DNA of 64,000 nucleotides from Ardenticatenales bacterium (GCA_020634795.1 JACKAZ010000002.1:62001-126000); one strand, 5' to 3'. Counted from the first letter of the stretch, positions 35,629 through 45,767 are shown. A program made the numbers and translations. Notes: a model not told the origin generated them from the letters alone.

Positions 35629-36534
35629 ATGCAACCCTCCCTCGGCTTTATCGGACTCGGCATCATGGGGCGCGGCATGGCGGCGAATTTGCTGCGCAAG
35701 GGCCACGCCCTGACCGTGTGGAATCGCACGGCCAGCCGCATGGCTCCCTTCGTGGCGCAGGGCGCGGTCGTGGCGATGTCCCCCGCCGCCCTAGCCGCGC
35801 AATGCGACATCGTGCTGATCTGTGTCAGCGACACCCCGGATGTGGCGGCGGTGCTGCACGGCGAGGCGGGGCTGCTGGCGGGGCTGCGCGAAGGGACGTT
35901 GGTCGTCGATCACAGCACGATCAGCCCCCAGGCCACGCGGGAATTTGCAGCCAAAGTCGCCGAAAAAGGGGCCTCGTGGCTCGATGCGCCGATCAGCGGC
36001 GGCAGCGAGGGAGCGGAACGGGGCACGCTCAGCATCATGGTGGGGGGCAGCGAAGGCGACTTCGAGCGGGCACGGCCAATCATGGCGGCCTACGGCAGCA
36101 CCATCACCCACGTGGGCCAACAGGGCGCGGGCCAGATGGTCAAGCTGGTCAACCAGATTCTGGTCGTTGGCACTTACTATGCCGTCAGCGAAGCGCTGCT
36201 CTTCGCCCAAGCGGGGGGGCTGGATCTGGCGCGGACCATTGCCGCCGTTGAGCACGGCGCGGCGGGGAGCTGGATGCTCTCTAACCGAGGGACGCAGGCG
36301 ATTGTGCGCGATTGGCGGCCTGGCTTCACCATCGACCTGCAACAGAAGGATCTGCGGCTGACGCTGGAAGCCGCAGCCCAGCTCGGCGTGCCGCTGCTGA
36401 ACAGCAGCGCCATTGCGCAGCTTTACAGTATGTTACAGCGTCAAGGATTGGGCGGCGAGGGCAACCATGCCCTGATCAAGGCGCTGGAGCAGATGAGCGG
36501 CATTGTGGTGGGCGGCGACGATGCCACGGGATAA
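35629..36534 (+). CDS. 3-hydroxyisobutyrate-dehydrogenase-family NAD(P) oxidoreductase
   Basis: 301 residues from the ATG at 35629; the upstream frame is repeat sequence. The Rossmann motif GLGIMGRGMA opens the protein, DAPISGGSEGAERG is the conserved substrate loop, and the catalytic Lys lies in GAGQMVKLVNQ near residue 172. The family oxidises beta-hydroxyacids or reduces tartronate semialdehyde. It overlaps the MBL hydrolase gene by 14 bases, so both proteins are probably produced together. Confidence 0.88.
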   Translation: MQPSLGFIGLGIMGRGMAANLLRKGHALTVWNRTASRMAPFVAQGAVVAMSPAALAAQCDIVLICVSDTPDVAAVLHGEAGLLAGLREGTLVVDHSTISPQATREFAAKVAEKGASWLDAPISGGSEGAERGTLSIMVGGSEGDFERARPIMAAYGSTITHVGQQGAGQMVKLVNQILVVGTYYAVSEALLFAQAGGLDLARTIAAVEHGAAGSWMLSNRGTQAIVRDWRPGFTIDLQQKDLRLTLEAAAQLGVPLLNSSAIAQLYSMLQRQGLGGEGNHALIKALEQMSGIVVGGDDATG

Positions 36535-37345
36535 CGTCGGCACGCAGCGCAACGCGCCGCTGCCCCGTGCCATCACCCGGCTATCCATCGTGGCCGACGC
36601 GCCGCTCTTCGCGGGGCTGGCAACGCACTGCTATGGGGTGGCCACGGGCGACGGCGTGCTGATCGTCGATCCGCCGTCGCAACGGGCAGCGGCGCTCGAC
36701 CAGATCGAGGCGGCGGCCACCGCCCCCATCCGCGCGATCGTGGTGACCCATACCCATCCCGACCACATCGGCGGCGTGGCCGCGCTGCACGAACGGACGG
36801 GGGCGCCGGTCTACGGCCATCCGGCGGCGCAGCCCCATCTTGCGCCCCACCTGCCCTTCCATGCCCTGCACGAGGGCGACCAGTTCGCGGGCTGGCAGAT
36901 CTGGCAGACGCCGGGCCACCGCGCCGACAGCATCACGTTGATCGATGAGCAAGAGCGCATCGCCATCGTTGGCGATTTGGTGGTGGGGAGCGGGACGGTC
37001 GTCATCAACCCGCCGGAGGGCGATTTGACCGACTACCTCACCTCCCTGGGGCGGCTCCGCGCGGCGTCGTTGCGAATGCTGCTGCCCGGCCATGGCCCCG
37101 TGGTCGTCGATCCAGCCGCGCTGCTCGATTATTACATCGCCCATCGGCTGCAACGAGAGGGCAAAGTGCTGGCCGCGCTGGGCGCAACGCCAGCCACGGT
37201 GGAAGCGCTGCTGCCGTTGGCCTATGACGACAGCGACCCCGCACTATACCCGCTGGCGGCCCGTTCGCTGTTGGCCCACCTGCTGAAACTGGAAGCAGAA
37301 GGACGGGCCGTTCGTCACGAGGCGGGCTGGTCGACTGTCTTGTAG
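36521..37345 (+). CDS. Metallo-beta-lactamase-fold hydrolase (LACTB2-like)
   Basis: 274 residues from the ATG at 36521, which overlaps the previous gene by 14 bases. The dinuclear zinc motif is THTHPDHIGG; further ligands are in TPGHRAD, VGDLVVG and LLPGHGP. The C-terminal 70 residues form a small helical domain typical of LACTB2 and related hydrolases. The substrate may be a thioester or RNA; the coupling to a hydroxyacid dehydrogenase favours a small-molecule role, which is inference. Confidence 0.82.
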   Translation: MPRDNVGTQRNAPLPRAITRLSIVADAPLFAGLATHCYGVATGDGVLIVDPPSQRAAALDQIEAAATAPIRAIVVTHTHPDHIGGVAALHERTGAPVYGHPAAQPHLAPHLPFHALHEGDQFAGWQIWQTPGHRADSITLIDEQERIAIVGDLVVGSGTVVINPPEGDLTDYLTSLGRLRAASLRMLLPGHGPVVVDPAALLDYYIAHRLQREGKVLAALGATPATVEALLPLAYDDSDPALYPLAARSLLAHLLKLEAEGRAVRHEAGWSTVL

Positions 37346-37728
37346 TGCCGTGACGAAACCCACCATCTAGGGAGGGTAGCCAACCAGCGTGGCGTGCTGG
37401 CTTGACGGGGCGACGGGGTGCCTCTGGTAGAATAGGCCCCCGTAGCGACCTCTTGTTTCTTGGCGCTTGCTGACCGTGCGTCTGTTGGACCTCTCATTTC
37501 TTTCCGCCTTATCGCTTCGTCCAACGTCGGTTTGGCCTCATCGTGGGATAGGATGCACTTGCGATTAATCTCGCAGTAAGCGTTGCAATCTGTCCCAAAT
37601 TTGAGTTTCAACAAATATAGACGTTGATTGTGATCTACGTTATAATGTAACGGATTGAATTCAAATTACACAGATATTTATTTACATCTTTATTTCTCGC
37701 TCTCGCATTTTTACGTTATACTGCGCTC
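37346..37728. other. AT-rich intergenic region upstream of CHAT gene
   Basis: 383 bases. From about 37580 the sequence is strikingly AT-rich for this genome. TATAAT occurs at 37641-37646 and TATACT at 37717-37722, the latter only six bases before the ATG, which would give a leaderless transcript. No gene or strong hairpin is visible. The composition shift may mark a promoter or transferred DNA. Confidence 0.5.
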
Positions 37729-39540
37729 ATGAATGATCACATCCCCGCAAAACCGCGTCATAACACTGAATTTGAGACGTTACGACTCCGGATCGATTTC
37801 CTCAACCGGAGTCGTTACCGTGTCACCTGCACGGACATCGACAGCAAAGAAACCCACGCCGAAGCGTTCTGGCCGTTCACCGACGAGGAAGAATTGAACT
37901 GGATCGAAGCGCTGAACGGGGAACTGCCCGGCCATGGCGACCGTAAGAAGTTGTTGGAACAGGTGGGGGAGCAACTTTTTGAAGCGCTCTTTCACGACAA
38001 GGATGCCTACGCCGCCTTGGGTGTGGCTCGCAATTCGGTCCGCGAATCCCAAAAAGTATTGCGACTGGTGTTGGAGCTAGACCACCCGCGGCTAGAACGG
38101 TTGCCGTGGGAAAGCATTCTTGATCCCACCGCCGCCGCCTTCGTGGCGCGCGATCCCCAAATCTGCCTCATTCGGCGGGTGCGCGAAAGCGCGGTCGAAC
38201 CGGTCACCATCATTAAACCGCTTCGCATTCTGGTGCTGATCCCCCAACCGGTGGGTGGTGTCCCGCTCAATGTAGAGCGTGAGTGGGCGATCTTGAACCG
38301 TGCGTTGAAAGAGCCACTCGGGAATGGGCAAATCGAGCTTGACCCCCTGCCGCCGATCGGACGGGACGATCCCGTTACCCTTCAAATGCTTGAACGCCAT
38401 CTCCAGCTTGCCGAGGAAGCCAACCGGCCCTATCACATGCTCCATTTCATCGGCCATGCCGAATGGGATGCGGCGGCGGGCGCCGGGGTGCTCTGGTTCG
38501 AGGATTATAAGCGCGACAGCGTGGCGGTTAGTGGCGAGGCGCTCGGGGGGGTGTTGACGCACGACCTGCAATTGGTGGTGCTGAACGCCTGCGAAGGGGC
38601 ACGCAACGAACAATCCGCTCCCTTCCGTTCGATTACCACGGCCCTATTGCACAGTTCCGATGTGGTGACCGTAATTGCCAGTCAGATCCGTCTCAAGGAT
38701 ACGGTCGCCCACGATTTCACGCGAGCGTTCTATCAAAAGATCGGCCAGGGCTACACGCTGGAAGAGGCAATGATCGCGGCCCGGGCCGAAATCGCACGCA
38801 TCGGCGAAGAACCGATGTCGTGGGCGGCCCCCGTGATGGTGACCCGCGAGCCTAGGTTACCGATCTATCCCTTCCTCTCGCTGCCCCCCCGTCGTGTGAT
38901 GAAGAGGCTCTATGCGGGGGGGCTTACCGCCGTTACCCTGCTCTCCGGCATCACGGTCGTCACGCTGATTCGGGTTTTCGGGTGGCTGGGCGGCATCGCT
39001 TTCCAGCTCGCGATTTGGGTCGCGGCGGCAACCATTTTCTGGCTGAATCGTCGCTTTATCCTTGAGGCATGGCGTGAAACGCTGCTCGCAGTGGTCACGG
39101 CCACGGCGGTGATTGGGCTGTGGTTCTGGTGGCTGCCAACGGTCGAGTTGCCCTCGCAGGCGGAGGTGCAGGTGCAGATCGAGCCACCGCCCGATCTGGT
39201 GCGAGGAACGGTCTCGGTTGAAGGGACGGTGGGGAATCTGCCGCCCGATCGGCAGTTGTGGCTGCTGGTGCAAGCCGAAGGGTCGGACAGCTACGTGGCG
39301 GGCGATCTGGCGACGCTCTCCGAAGATCGGACCCAGTTCGACGTGCCGGAGCTACGGGTCGGTCCCCCCGCAGATCGGCTGGTGCGCGGACAACGCTACA
39401 TCATTCAGCCGGTCGTGGTGGATGACGGGGCAGATCGTCAGTTGACCGTCTTTTCACAGGCCTTCTTCCGCTACTTCCACCCCGACCTGCGCGTGACGCC
39501 GGAGCCGTCGCTCCCCCACATCACCGTCACGCGGCGATAG
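37729..39540 (+). CDS. Membrane-anchored CHAT-domain protease
   Basis: 603 residues. Residues 1-130 are an unassigned N-terminal region. A CHAT (caspase-like) domain covers about 140-385, with the catalytic His in HMLHFIGHAEWD and the Cys in LQLVVLNACEGAR. Three membrane helices follow (about 400-420, 425-445 and 450-470), and a beta-rich C-terminal domain (475-600) probably lies outside. CHAT proteases act in regulated cleavage, including defence systems with gasdermin or CRISPR partners. No gasdermin, TPR partner or nuclease is adjacent, so its target is unknown. It has no Shine-Dalgarno and an AT-rich promoter. Confidence 0.85.
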   Translation: MNDHIPAKPRHNTEFETLRLRIDFLNRSRYRVTCTDIDSKETHAEAFWPFTDEEELNWIEALNGELPGHGDRKKLLEQVGEQLFEALFHDKDAYAALGVARNSVRESQKVLRLVLELDHPRLERLPWESILDPTAAAFVARDPQICLIRRVRESAVEPVTIIKPLRILVLIPQPVGGVPLNVEREWAILNRALKEPLGNGQIELDPLPPIGRDDPVTLQMLERHLQLAEEANRPYHMLHFIGHAEWDAAAGAGVLWFEDYKRDSVAVSGEALGGVLTHDLQLVVLNACEGARNEQSAPFRSITTALLHSSDVVTVIASQIRLKDTVAHDFTRAFYQKIGQGYTLEEAMIAARAEIARIGEEPMSWAAPVMVTREPRLPIYPFLSLPPRRVMKRLYAGGLTAVTLLSGITVVTLIRVFGWLGGIAFQLAIWVAAATIFWLNRRFILEAWRETLLAVVTATAVIGLWFWWLPTVELPSQAEVQVQIEPPPDLVRGTVSVEGTVGNLPPDRQLWLLVQAEGSDSYVAGDLATLSEDRTQFDVPELRVGPPADRLVRGQRYIIQPVVVDDGADRQLTVFSQAFFRYFHPDLRVTPEPSLPHITVTRR

Positions 39541-39605
39541 GGGGGTAGAAAGCAAGGCGACCCAAGGGCAATGCATGGGATCAGCCCTGTTTTCCGCTTC
39601 TCGCT

Positions 39606-40922
39606 TCACGCTTCTCGATTGAGCATCGCCGCGCGGGCCTCCGCTGCCACGAACAAGGAGCCAGCCACGACGATCAGCGCATCGGGCGCGGCCCATTCCA
39701 GTGCTTTTTGCACCGCTTCAGCCACGTTCGTCACCACGCGGGGCTGGCGTGGCGCGACAGCGGGATGCGTGGCCAGTTGCGCCGGATCGGCGGCGCGCGG
39801 GTGTCGGGCGCGCGTCAGAATCAGCCGGTCCGCCAGCGGCGATAGCGCCGCCATCAAGGCCGTCACATCCTTATCGCGCGAGACGCCTAAGATGAGGGTC
39901 GTCGTTCCCCAGCCTTGCGGGGCGGCCTCGGTAACTGTTTCCACGAGCGCACGGGCGCTGGCCTCGGTGTGCGCCCCATCGACCACAACCAACGGAGTGC
40001 GCTGCACCACTTCGACCCGCGCGGGCCATTGTACCGTGGCAAAGCCCGTGCGGAGTGCCGCGTCGTCCCACATCACCCCGCGCCCCCGCGCCACTTCCAG
40101 CGCGGTCAGCGCCACGATCGCGTTCTCGACCTGATGTTTCCCAAGCAAAGCAAGGTGTAGATCGCTGTAGCGGGCGCTGTCGTCCCGCGCAATGAGATCG
40201 AGGGTTTGTCCGTCGAGGCTGGCGCGGCGATGGGACGCGGCCCAGCAGCGGGGCGCGACGATCAACGCATTGCCCCGTGCGTTGGCGATGCGCTGCAAGA
40301 CGCCGAGCGCCCCCTCGGTTTGCCCCGCCGTCACCACGGGGCGGCCCGTCTTGATGATTCCCCCTTTTTCGGCGGCGATCTCTTCGATCGTGTTGCCCAG
40401 CACCGCCGTATGTTCGAGCGCCAGCGGCGTGATCACGCTGACCAGCGGATCGAGGAAATTGGTCGCGTCCAGCCGCCCGCCCAAGCCCACTTCGACCACC
40501 GCCACATCGACCGCGGCCTCGGCGCAGGCGACGAAGGCCATCGCGGTCAGCAGCTCGAAGGTTGTCACATCCCCCAGCGCGTCGACATGCGGGCGAATCC
40601 GCCGCACCAGATCGACCCACGCTTCTCGGCTGATGGGGACGCCATCGATGCGGATCCGCTCCCGTGGGCTGTGCAGGTGGGGCGAACTGTAGAGTGCGGT
40701 GTGATAGCCCGCCGCCCGCAGCACGCTTTCAATCATCGCACTGGTCGAGCCTTTGCCCTTCGTCCCCGCGACATGGATCGCGGTCAGCTCCGCTTGCGGA
40801 TCGCCGAGCCGCGTCAGCAGCCGCGCCATCCGTTCCAACGTGTACGGCTCGCGCGTTTCGGGCGGCGTCGTCTCGAAATTGACGAGCGACCAGATGTAAT
40901 CGAGAGAGTCTTGGTAGTCCAT
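39606..40922 (-). CDS. folC: Bifunctional folylpolyglutamate/dihydrofolate synthase
   Basis: 438 residues from the ATG at 40922. The P-loop HVAGTKGKGSTSAM near 40-53, the SSPHLHSPRERIRI loop, EVGLGGRLDATN and VVDGAHTEAS are all diagnostic of FolC/Mur-ligase-type enzymes. It adds glutamate to folates with ATP in the cytosol. Farther upstream the frame is a Ser-Leu repeat produced by the 9-bp array and is rejected as coding. The gene is convergent with the CHAT gene. Confidence 0.93.
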   Translation of the reverse strand: MDYQDSLDYIWSLVNFETTPPETREPYTLERMARLLTRLGDPQAELTAIHVAGTKGKGSTSAMIESVLRAAGYHTALYSSPHLHSPRERIRIDGVPISREAWVDLVRRIRPHVDALGDVTTFELLTAMAFVACAEAAVDVAVVEVGLGGRLDATNFLDPLVSVITPLALEHTAVLGNTIEEIAAEKGGIIKTGRPVVTAGQTEGALGVLQRIANARGNALIVAPRCWAASHRRASLDGQTLDLIARDDSARYSDLHLALLGKHQVENAIVALTALEVARGRGVMWDDAALRTGFATVQWPARVEVVQRTPLVVVDGAHTEASARALVETVTEAAPQGWGTTTLILGVSRDKDVTALMAALSPLADRLILTRARHPRAADPAQLATHPAVAPRQPRVVTNVAEAVQKALEWAAPDALIVVAGSLFVAAEARAAMLNREA

Positions 40923-40931
40923 GGATGAAAG

Positions 40932-40967
40932 GGAGCTTAGGGAGCTTAGGGAGCTTAAGGAGCTAGG
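40932..40967. repeat. 9-bp minisatellite (GGAGCTTAG)n before folC
   Basis: Four copies of GGAGCTTAG begin nine bases before the folC start codon. The unit is the complement of the array at 42882-43010 apart from two or three bases. Confidence 0.9.
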
Positions 40968-41040
40968 GGGATGGCGCAGGGACGACGGTTGTTCGATTAC
41001 AAAGTGCAAGGGGAACAGCGGTCATCCCTTGCCCCTGGCG

Positions 41041-41140
41041 CGAGAATGGCGAATGGTCAATGGGCGGCAATGAATAATCCATGAAGTGGCCAGGGTGCCC
41101 ATGCACCATGCACCATGCACCATTCACCATTCACTTTGCA
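41041..41140. repeat. GGCGAATGG and CATGCACC repeat cluster
   Basis: GGCGAATGGTCAATGGGCGG lies at 41047 and three to four GCACCAT units, decaying into TTCACCAT, lie at 41101-41130, next to the stop of the FG-GAP gene. Confidence 0.85.
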
Positions 41141-42667
41141 CTATTTTGCCACCAGCGGCAAATAAATCCGTTCGACCAACTCGCCCCCATTTTGCCGCGC
41201 CAATTGCACGGTATCATCCAGCTCGTCGATCAGCGCCAGATCGAGGTCGCGATCGTTGTCGATATCGACCATCAGCGCGCACGACGCGGCCGCCGTGGCC
41301 GGGAATTCTTGAAAGAGGTTGAAGAGGCCGTTGCCATCGTTGAGGAAGAGCCGCCAATCGCCCGAAAAGCTGGAGGTGATCCAGTCAAGGTCCCCATCGC
41401 CGTCAATGTCGCCCAGATCGGTCGCCAGCGCGAAGGGGTCGGTCGGGTAGGTCGTTGGGGGCGAGAGGGCGCCCGCGCCATCGCCAAAAAGGATGCCGCC
41501 ATTGTTCTGGTCGGAGTTGACCACCGAGACATCGACATGCCGGTCTCCGTTCAGGTCGCCCAGCATCAGCATCCACGCCCGTCCCGCTGGCTGGACATGC
41601 ATCACGGTGAACGTGCCATCGCCCTCATTGTGCAGTGTGATCATTGTCTGCGAATCCCGTGTGCCGACGACCAAGTCGGCCCGCCCATCCTCATCCATAT
41701 CCGCCGCGCCCAGCGCCCATTCCCCGTTGCCGCCCCCTTCGAAGAAGGTCGGCGGCCCGAAAACGCCGTTGCCGTTGTTGAGCAAGATTGAGAGGTTGTT
41801 CGAGTCGTAGTTGCTGTTCACCACGTCGGCATCCCCATCCCCATCCACATCCAGCACCGCGATGCCGCGCGGGCTTTGACCGACGGTGATCTTTTGCTGC
41901 GGGCCGAAGGTTCCGTCGCCATTGCCCAGCAGAATCGAGACCGACGCATCGCCGATGTTGGCGACTGCCACGTCAACCGCGCCATCCCCGTTGAAATCGG
42001 CAGGCTCGCTGGGGCTGGCGCGGAAGGCGACGGCGGCGGGCGGCGTCAGGTAATCCTCGAAAAGACCCGTGCCGTCGGCGCGGTTCAGGAAGGTGCGGAT
42101 ATCGGCGCTCAGTTCGTTGACGATGCTCAGGTCGGCCCAGCCGTCGTCGTTCAGATCGGTCGCAAAGCCGCCGTAGGACTGCACCTGCACGCTCGGATTG
42201 CTGCGGACCGACAGCGTGTCGATCACGGTGAAATCTAGGCTGCCGCTCGCACTCGCCACCCAGAAGTCGAAGTGGAAGCCGCCATCGGGCAAGCGGCTGC
42301 CGTCCTGCGCCAGCAGCCCCTCGGACAGCATCACCATCACCACCTCGCCCGCGAAGAAGCCTTCGTTGGGCGTCAGGGTGATGCGCTGATCGCCGTTGGA
42401 AAGCGCAAGCGTGCCAAGTACCGGCCCACTCCATTTGCCGAAAGCCATCACCGTTTGCGGCGTCACCGTCGTGGGGTTGATCGCTCGGTCGAAGTCGACC
42501 GTGATCGTTGCGTTGCGCGGGTTGGCAAGGCTGCGAGCAGCAGGTGAGGTGGAGAGGACCGCCAAGTTACCCCCCGCGCCCTCGTCCATCGCGCCCATCG
42601 TGGCGGATTCGGCAGGGGCGCTCAGGCTGATGATCAGCAGTAGGCCGACAAGGGCGAACAATCTCAT
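41141..42667 (-). CDS. Exported FG-GAP/VCBS repeat protein
   Basis: 508 residues from the ATG at 42667, with AAGGAG six bases upstream. A signal peptide covers about 1-24. An SbsA-type Ig-like domain follows (about 50-145, VDFDRAINPTTVTPQTV). Seven FG-GAP repeats form a beta-propeller from about 170 to the end, each with a calcium-type loop such as DFNGDGAVDVAVAN, DVDGDGDADVVNS and DIDGDGDLDW. It is probably secreted or surface-attached and binds calcium. No enzymatic domain is seen. Confidence 0.85.
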   Translation of the reverse strand: MRLFALVGLLLIISLSAPAESATMGAMDEGAGGNLAVLSTSPAARSLANPRNATITVDFDRAINPTTVTPQTVMAFGKWSGPVLGTLALSNGDQRITLTPNEGFFAGEVVMVMLSEGLLAQDGSRLPDGGFHFDFWVASASGSLDFTVIDTLSVRSNPSVQVQSYGGFATDLNDDGWADLSIVNELSADIRTFLNRADGTGLFEDYLTPPAAVAFRASPSEPADFNGDGAVDVAVANIGDASVSILLGNGDGTFGPQQKITVGQSPRGIAVLDVDGDGDADVVNSNYDSNNLSILLNNGNGVFGPPTFFEGGGNGEWALGAADMDEDGRADLVVGTRDSQTMITLHNEGDGTFTVMHVQPAGRAWMLMLGDLNGDRHVDVSVVNSDQNNGGILFGDGAGALSPPTTYPTDPFALATDLGDIDGDGDLDWITSSFSGDWRLFLNDGNGLFNLFQEFPATAAASCALMVDIDNDRDLDLALIDELDDTVQLARQNGGELVERIYLPLVAK

Positions 42668-42881
42668 GGAGGGCTCCTTTGCCAAGATGGGGAAGGGGTG
42701 ACTGCTCCGACCTTCCGATTAGGCACACGCGCATATAGTAATGCCCTCTGAGATACCGTCAATCTGCACCCTACTCCGCCTTCCCAGCGCCCTCGGCCGG
42801 GGATGTGGCGCCCTATCAAAATCGAGCATCGAAAATCGAGCATCGGAGTGCCTTGACCTTCCATCGCCGATGCCCTGCTTT

Positions 42882-43010
42882 CCCCCAGCTCCCCCAGCTC
42901 CCCCAGCTCCCCCAGCTCCCTTTAGCTCCCCCAACTCCCCAGCTCCCTTAGCTCCCCCCCAGCTCCCCAGCTCCCCAGCTCCCCAGCCCCTTTAGCTCCC
43001 CCAACTCCCT
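42882..43010. repeat. 9-bp minisatellite (CCCCCAGCT)n before membrane protein
   Basis: About 13 imperfect copies, shifting from CCCCCAGCT to CCCTTAGCT and CCCCAGCT variants, end 30 bases before the start codon at 43041. The 373-base gap 42668-43040 holds nothing else except TCGAGCATCGAAAATCGAGC near 42821. Confidence 0.9.
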
Positions 43011-43040
43011 CCCCCTGCCCGCCTGCGCTATAATCGCGCC

Positions 43041-45767
43041 ATGACCCGCTACCGATCCCCCTTGTTCTACACCTTGCTCTTCGCGGCGCTGGCGCTGCTG
43101 TTGACGTGGCCGATGCCGTTGCACTTGGCCACGCACGCCATTGGGGATGGCAGCGACGACCCCGCGATCCTCTGGAATCTGTGGTGGGTCCGTTATGCGT
43201 TGCTCGACCTCGGCCAAAGCCCCTTCGAAAGCGCGTGGATGTTCTGGCCGCTGGGCATCAACCTGGTCTTCTACACGCTCACCACCCTGCACGGGGCGTT
43301 GACGATCCCGATCCAACTGCTGGCGGGCGTAGTGGTGGCGAACAGTTTCATCGTCTATTTTGAGCTGATCGTTGCGGCGCTGGGCACATGGTTGCTGGCG
43401 CGCTGGCTGCTGCTGCAGCACCCCGACGCGGCCCCGCACAACCGCCGCACGCGGGACGCGATCGCCGCGCTCAGCGCGATCAGCTACGCCTTCGTCAGCT
43501 CGAAATGGCTCTACCTCAGCTTGGGTCAGTTCAACATCGCGGCCAGCCAATGGCTGCCGTGGGCCACGCTCTATCTGGCCCGCATGTGGACCCAACCGCA
43601 CGGGCGGGCGGGGCTGCGCAACGCCCTGCTCTGCGCCACCTTTCTGCTCTTCACCGGCTGGACGGAGTTCACCTACGCCGCCTTCTTCGCCCAATTTGCG
43701 ATCCTCTTCTGGCTCTGGCACGTCGTGGTCGATTTCCCCCGTCGCCGCTTGCGCAACAGCGGCCGCTACACGCTGCTCTGCGCGCTCGTCGGGCTGATCT
43801 TTCTCGTTGGCATGGCCCCGATCCTCTGGCTGATGGTGAGCGACATCCGCACCAGTGGCGACTTCTTGGTGGAAGGGCTGGGCTTCGCCAACAGCTTCTC
43901 CAACGATCTGCTCGGTTTCTTCGTGCCGAGCGATCAGCATCCCCTTTTTGGCGCGTGGGTCCAACAGCGTTTCGACTTCGCCTATCTCAACTTCGCCTTC
44001 CTCGGTTGGGCCACATTAGCACTCGTGGCCACGGCGCTGCTGTGGCGCGGCAGCCGTCGCTATGCGGCCTCGTGGCTCTTCACGGGGGGGATCATGGTAC
44101 TGCTTTCGCTCGGCCCAACCTTGCGCATCAACGGGCGGGAATGGGAGCTGCCGCTGCCTTTTGACCTGATGCTCCAGATTCCGATCCTGAAAGCGAACCG
44201 CTACCCCAGCCGCTACAGTGTGGTGATCGCGCTATGCGTGGCGATGCTGGTGGCATGGGGGGCGTCGGCGCTGCTGGCAGGGTTGAAGCGGCCGGGGGGC
44301 GTGGGGCCGCTGGCCACCGAGCGGCTCGTGCCGTTCGCGCTCGCCCTCATCCTGTTGGCCGAGCATACCGGCGTGCCGCTGCCGCTCTCCGACTACCGCC
44401 CGCAACCCGTCTACGAAGCGCTGGCCGAGCGAGAAGGGGCGGCTCTGCTCGATCTGCCGCTGGCGTGGCGTAACGGCTTCCGTGTGACGGGGCCGCTCGA
44501 TCCCGTCTTCATGGCGGCGCAGGCGCAGCAGATCTACCACCAGAAACGTTCGCTGAACGGCAACACCAGCCGCAACCCGCCGCTCAAGTTCCAATATTTC
44601 ACCGAGCTGCCGGTCGTCAACTCCTTACTGGCACTGGAAACCGGCCACACGCTGCCCCCCGACCGGCAGACCTTCGACCGGGCGCTGGCCCCCGAACTGC
44701 TGCGGTTGCTCGATGCGCCGAACCTTGTCGTGCGACGGTTGGATCAAGTCGCGCCTGTCCCCGTCACGCCCGCCCGTGCGATCCCCTATCTGGAAACGGT
44801 GCTGCCGACGACGCGCTGGTATGAGGATGCGCAGTTCGTCGGATTGGGGGCCACGTTGCCCCGCGCGCCAGACCGGTACGAGTGGGATGCGGCGCACCCG
44901 CTGGCTCGGCTCTTCTTCGCCGAAGGATGGAGCGCCCTACCGCCGCTCGATTTGCCAGCCGGGCCGCAAACGGCGAGCTACGCCCAAGCCGAGCGCGTGC
45001 GCCTGCTGCTGCCCTCGATCGCCCACGCGGGCGACTGGCAACTGACGATGACGATCACGGTTCCCGACGGGGTGACGCGCCGTGCCGAGCTGTGGCTGGT
45101 CGATCCGGCGGGGGGCACGGGCCGTCCGCTGACCCGCTTGACGCTGACGGGGAGCGATCGCTACACCGTAACGATCCCCGCCGACGAACGGCGCGGCACG
45201 CTGACCGCCTTGCAGCTCCGCTTCGACGGCCTATCGCCCGCCAGTGGGTTCACGGACGGGCCGTCCTTGCTGGTGGAAAGCGCCCAAGAGGAGGTCGGCA
45301 AGTTCGCCGCGATCTATCTAAACGGGGAGCGGCTGAACGGGCGCGGAACGGGCTACCACGCCGCGCTTTTCACCCCCGACTTCGCGCTGATCGAGCCGCG
45401 CCATTTCGACACCTTCAACGATCCGGCAGCGAGCGCTGCGCTTGCCGCGTGGCTGGCCGCTGCCCCCCGTGGCACGATCCTCGCCTTGGCCGCGGAAGAT
45501 ACCGTCTCGGCCGGGGGGGGCACGGGGGGGGCGTCGCTCTCGGACGACGTGTGGGCCGCGCTTCAGCAGTGGGGGGCCACGCCGATCAGCGATATGCGCG
45601 GTCAATTCCGTGTCAGCCACGCTTTCATCGGCGTGAAGGGCGAGGGTGCCGCCCTGGAAGATGCCAGTGCCATCCGCCCCGCGCGCCGTTGGATCGGGGC
45701 ACCGCTCCAAGCGCCGCAGGTCGCGGCCCGCTTCGACAGCTTTGTGCTGGTACCTGCGCCCCCCTAA
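43041..45767 (+). CDS. Large GT-C-like membrane protein
   Basis: 908 residues. About eleven membrane helices fill 1-410. The first outside loop contains DGSDDPAILWNLWWVRYAL, an acidic motif of the kind seen in GT-C glycosyltransferases. Residues 420-908 are soluble and strand-rich and probably lie outside the membrane. A role in sugar transfer to lipids or envelope proteins is an inference. The family is common in Chloroflexota-like genomes without a defined function. The gene stands alone behind a minisatellite array. Confidence 0.7.
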   Translation: MTRYRSPLFYTLLFAALALLLTWPMPLHLATHAIGDGSDDPAILWNLWWVRYALLDLGQSPFESAWMFWPLGINLVFYTLTTLHGALTIPIQLLAGVVVANSFIVYFELIVAALGTWLLARWLLLQHPDAAPHNRRTRDAIAALSAISYAFVSSKWLYLSLGQFNIAASQWLPWATLYLARMWTQPHGRAGLRNALLCATFLLFTGWTEFTYAAFFAQFAILFWLWHVVVDFPRRRLRNSGRYTLLCALVGLIFLVGMAPILWLMVSDIRTSGDFLVEGLGFANSFSNDLLGFFVPSDQHPLFGAWVQQRFDFAYLNFAFLGWATLALVATALLWRGSRRYAASWLFTGGIMVLLSLGPTLRINGREWELPLPFDLMLQIPILKANRYPSRYSVVIALCVAMLVAWGASALLAGLKRPGGVGPLATERLVPFALALILLAEHTGVPLPLSDYRPQPVYEALAEREGAALLDLPLAWRNGFRVTGPLDPVFMAAQAQQIYHQKRSLNGNTSRNPPLKFQYFTELPVVNSLLALETGHTLPPDRQTFDRALAPELLRLLDAPNLVVRRLDQVAPVPVTPARAIPYLETVLPTTRWYEDAQFVGLGATLPRAPDRYEWDAAHPLARLFFAEGWSALPPLDLPAGPQTASYAQAERVRLLLPSIAHAGDWQLTMTITVPDGVTRRAELWLVDPAGGTGRPLTRLTLTGSDRYTVTIPADERRGTLTALQLRFDGLSPASGFTDGPSLLVESAQEEVGKFAAIYLNGERLNGRGTGYHAALFTPDFALIEPRHFDTFNDPAASAALAAWLAAAPRGTILALAAEDTVSAGGGTGGASLSDDVWAALQQWGATPISDMRGQFRVSHAFIGVKGEGAALEDASAIRPARRWIGAPLQAPQVAARFDSFVLVPAPP

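Noticed and set aside
40923..41009. N-terminal Ser-Leu repeat extension of folC
   Set aside because: It is the translation of the 9-bp minisatellite, and the conserved FolC start lies at 40922.
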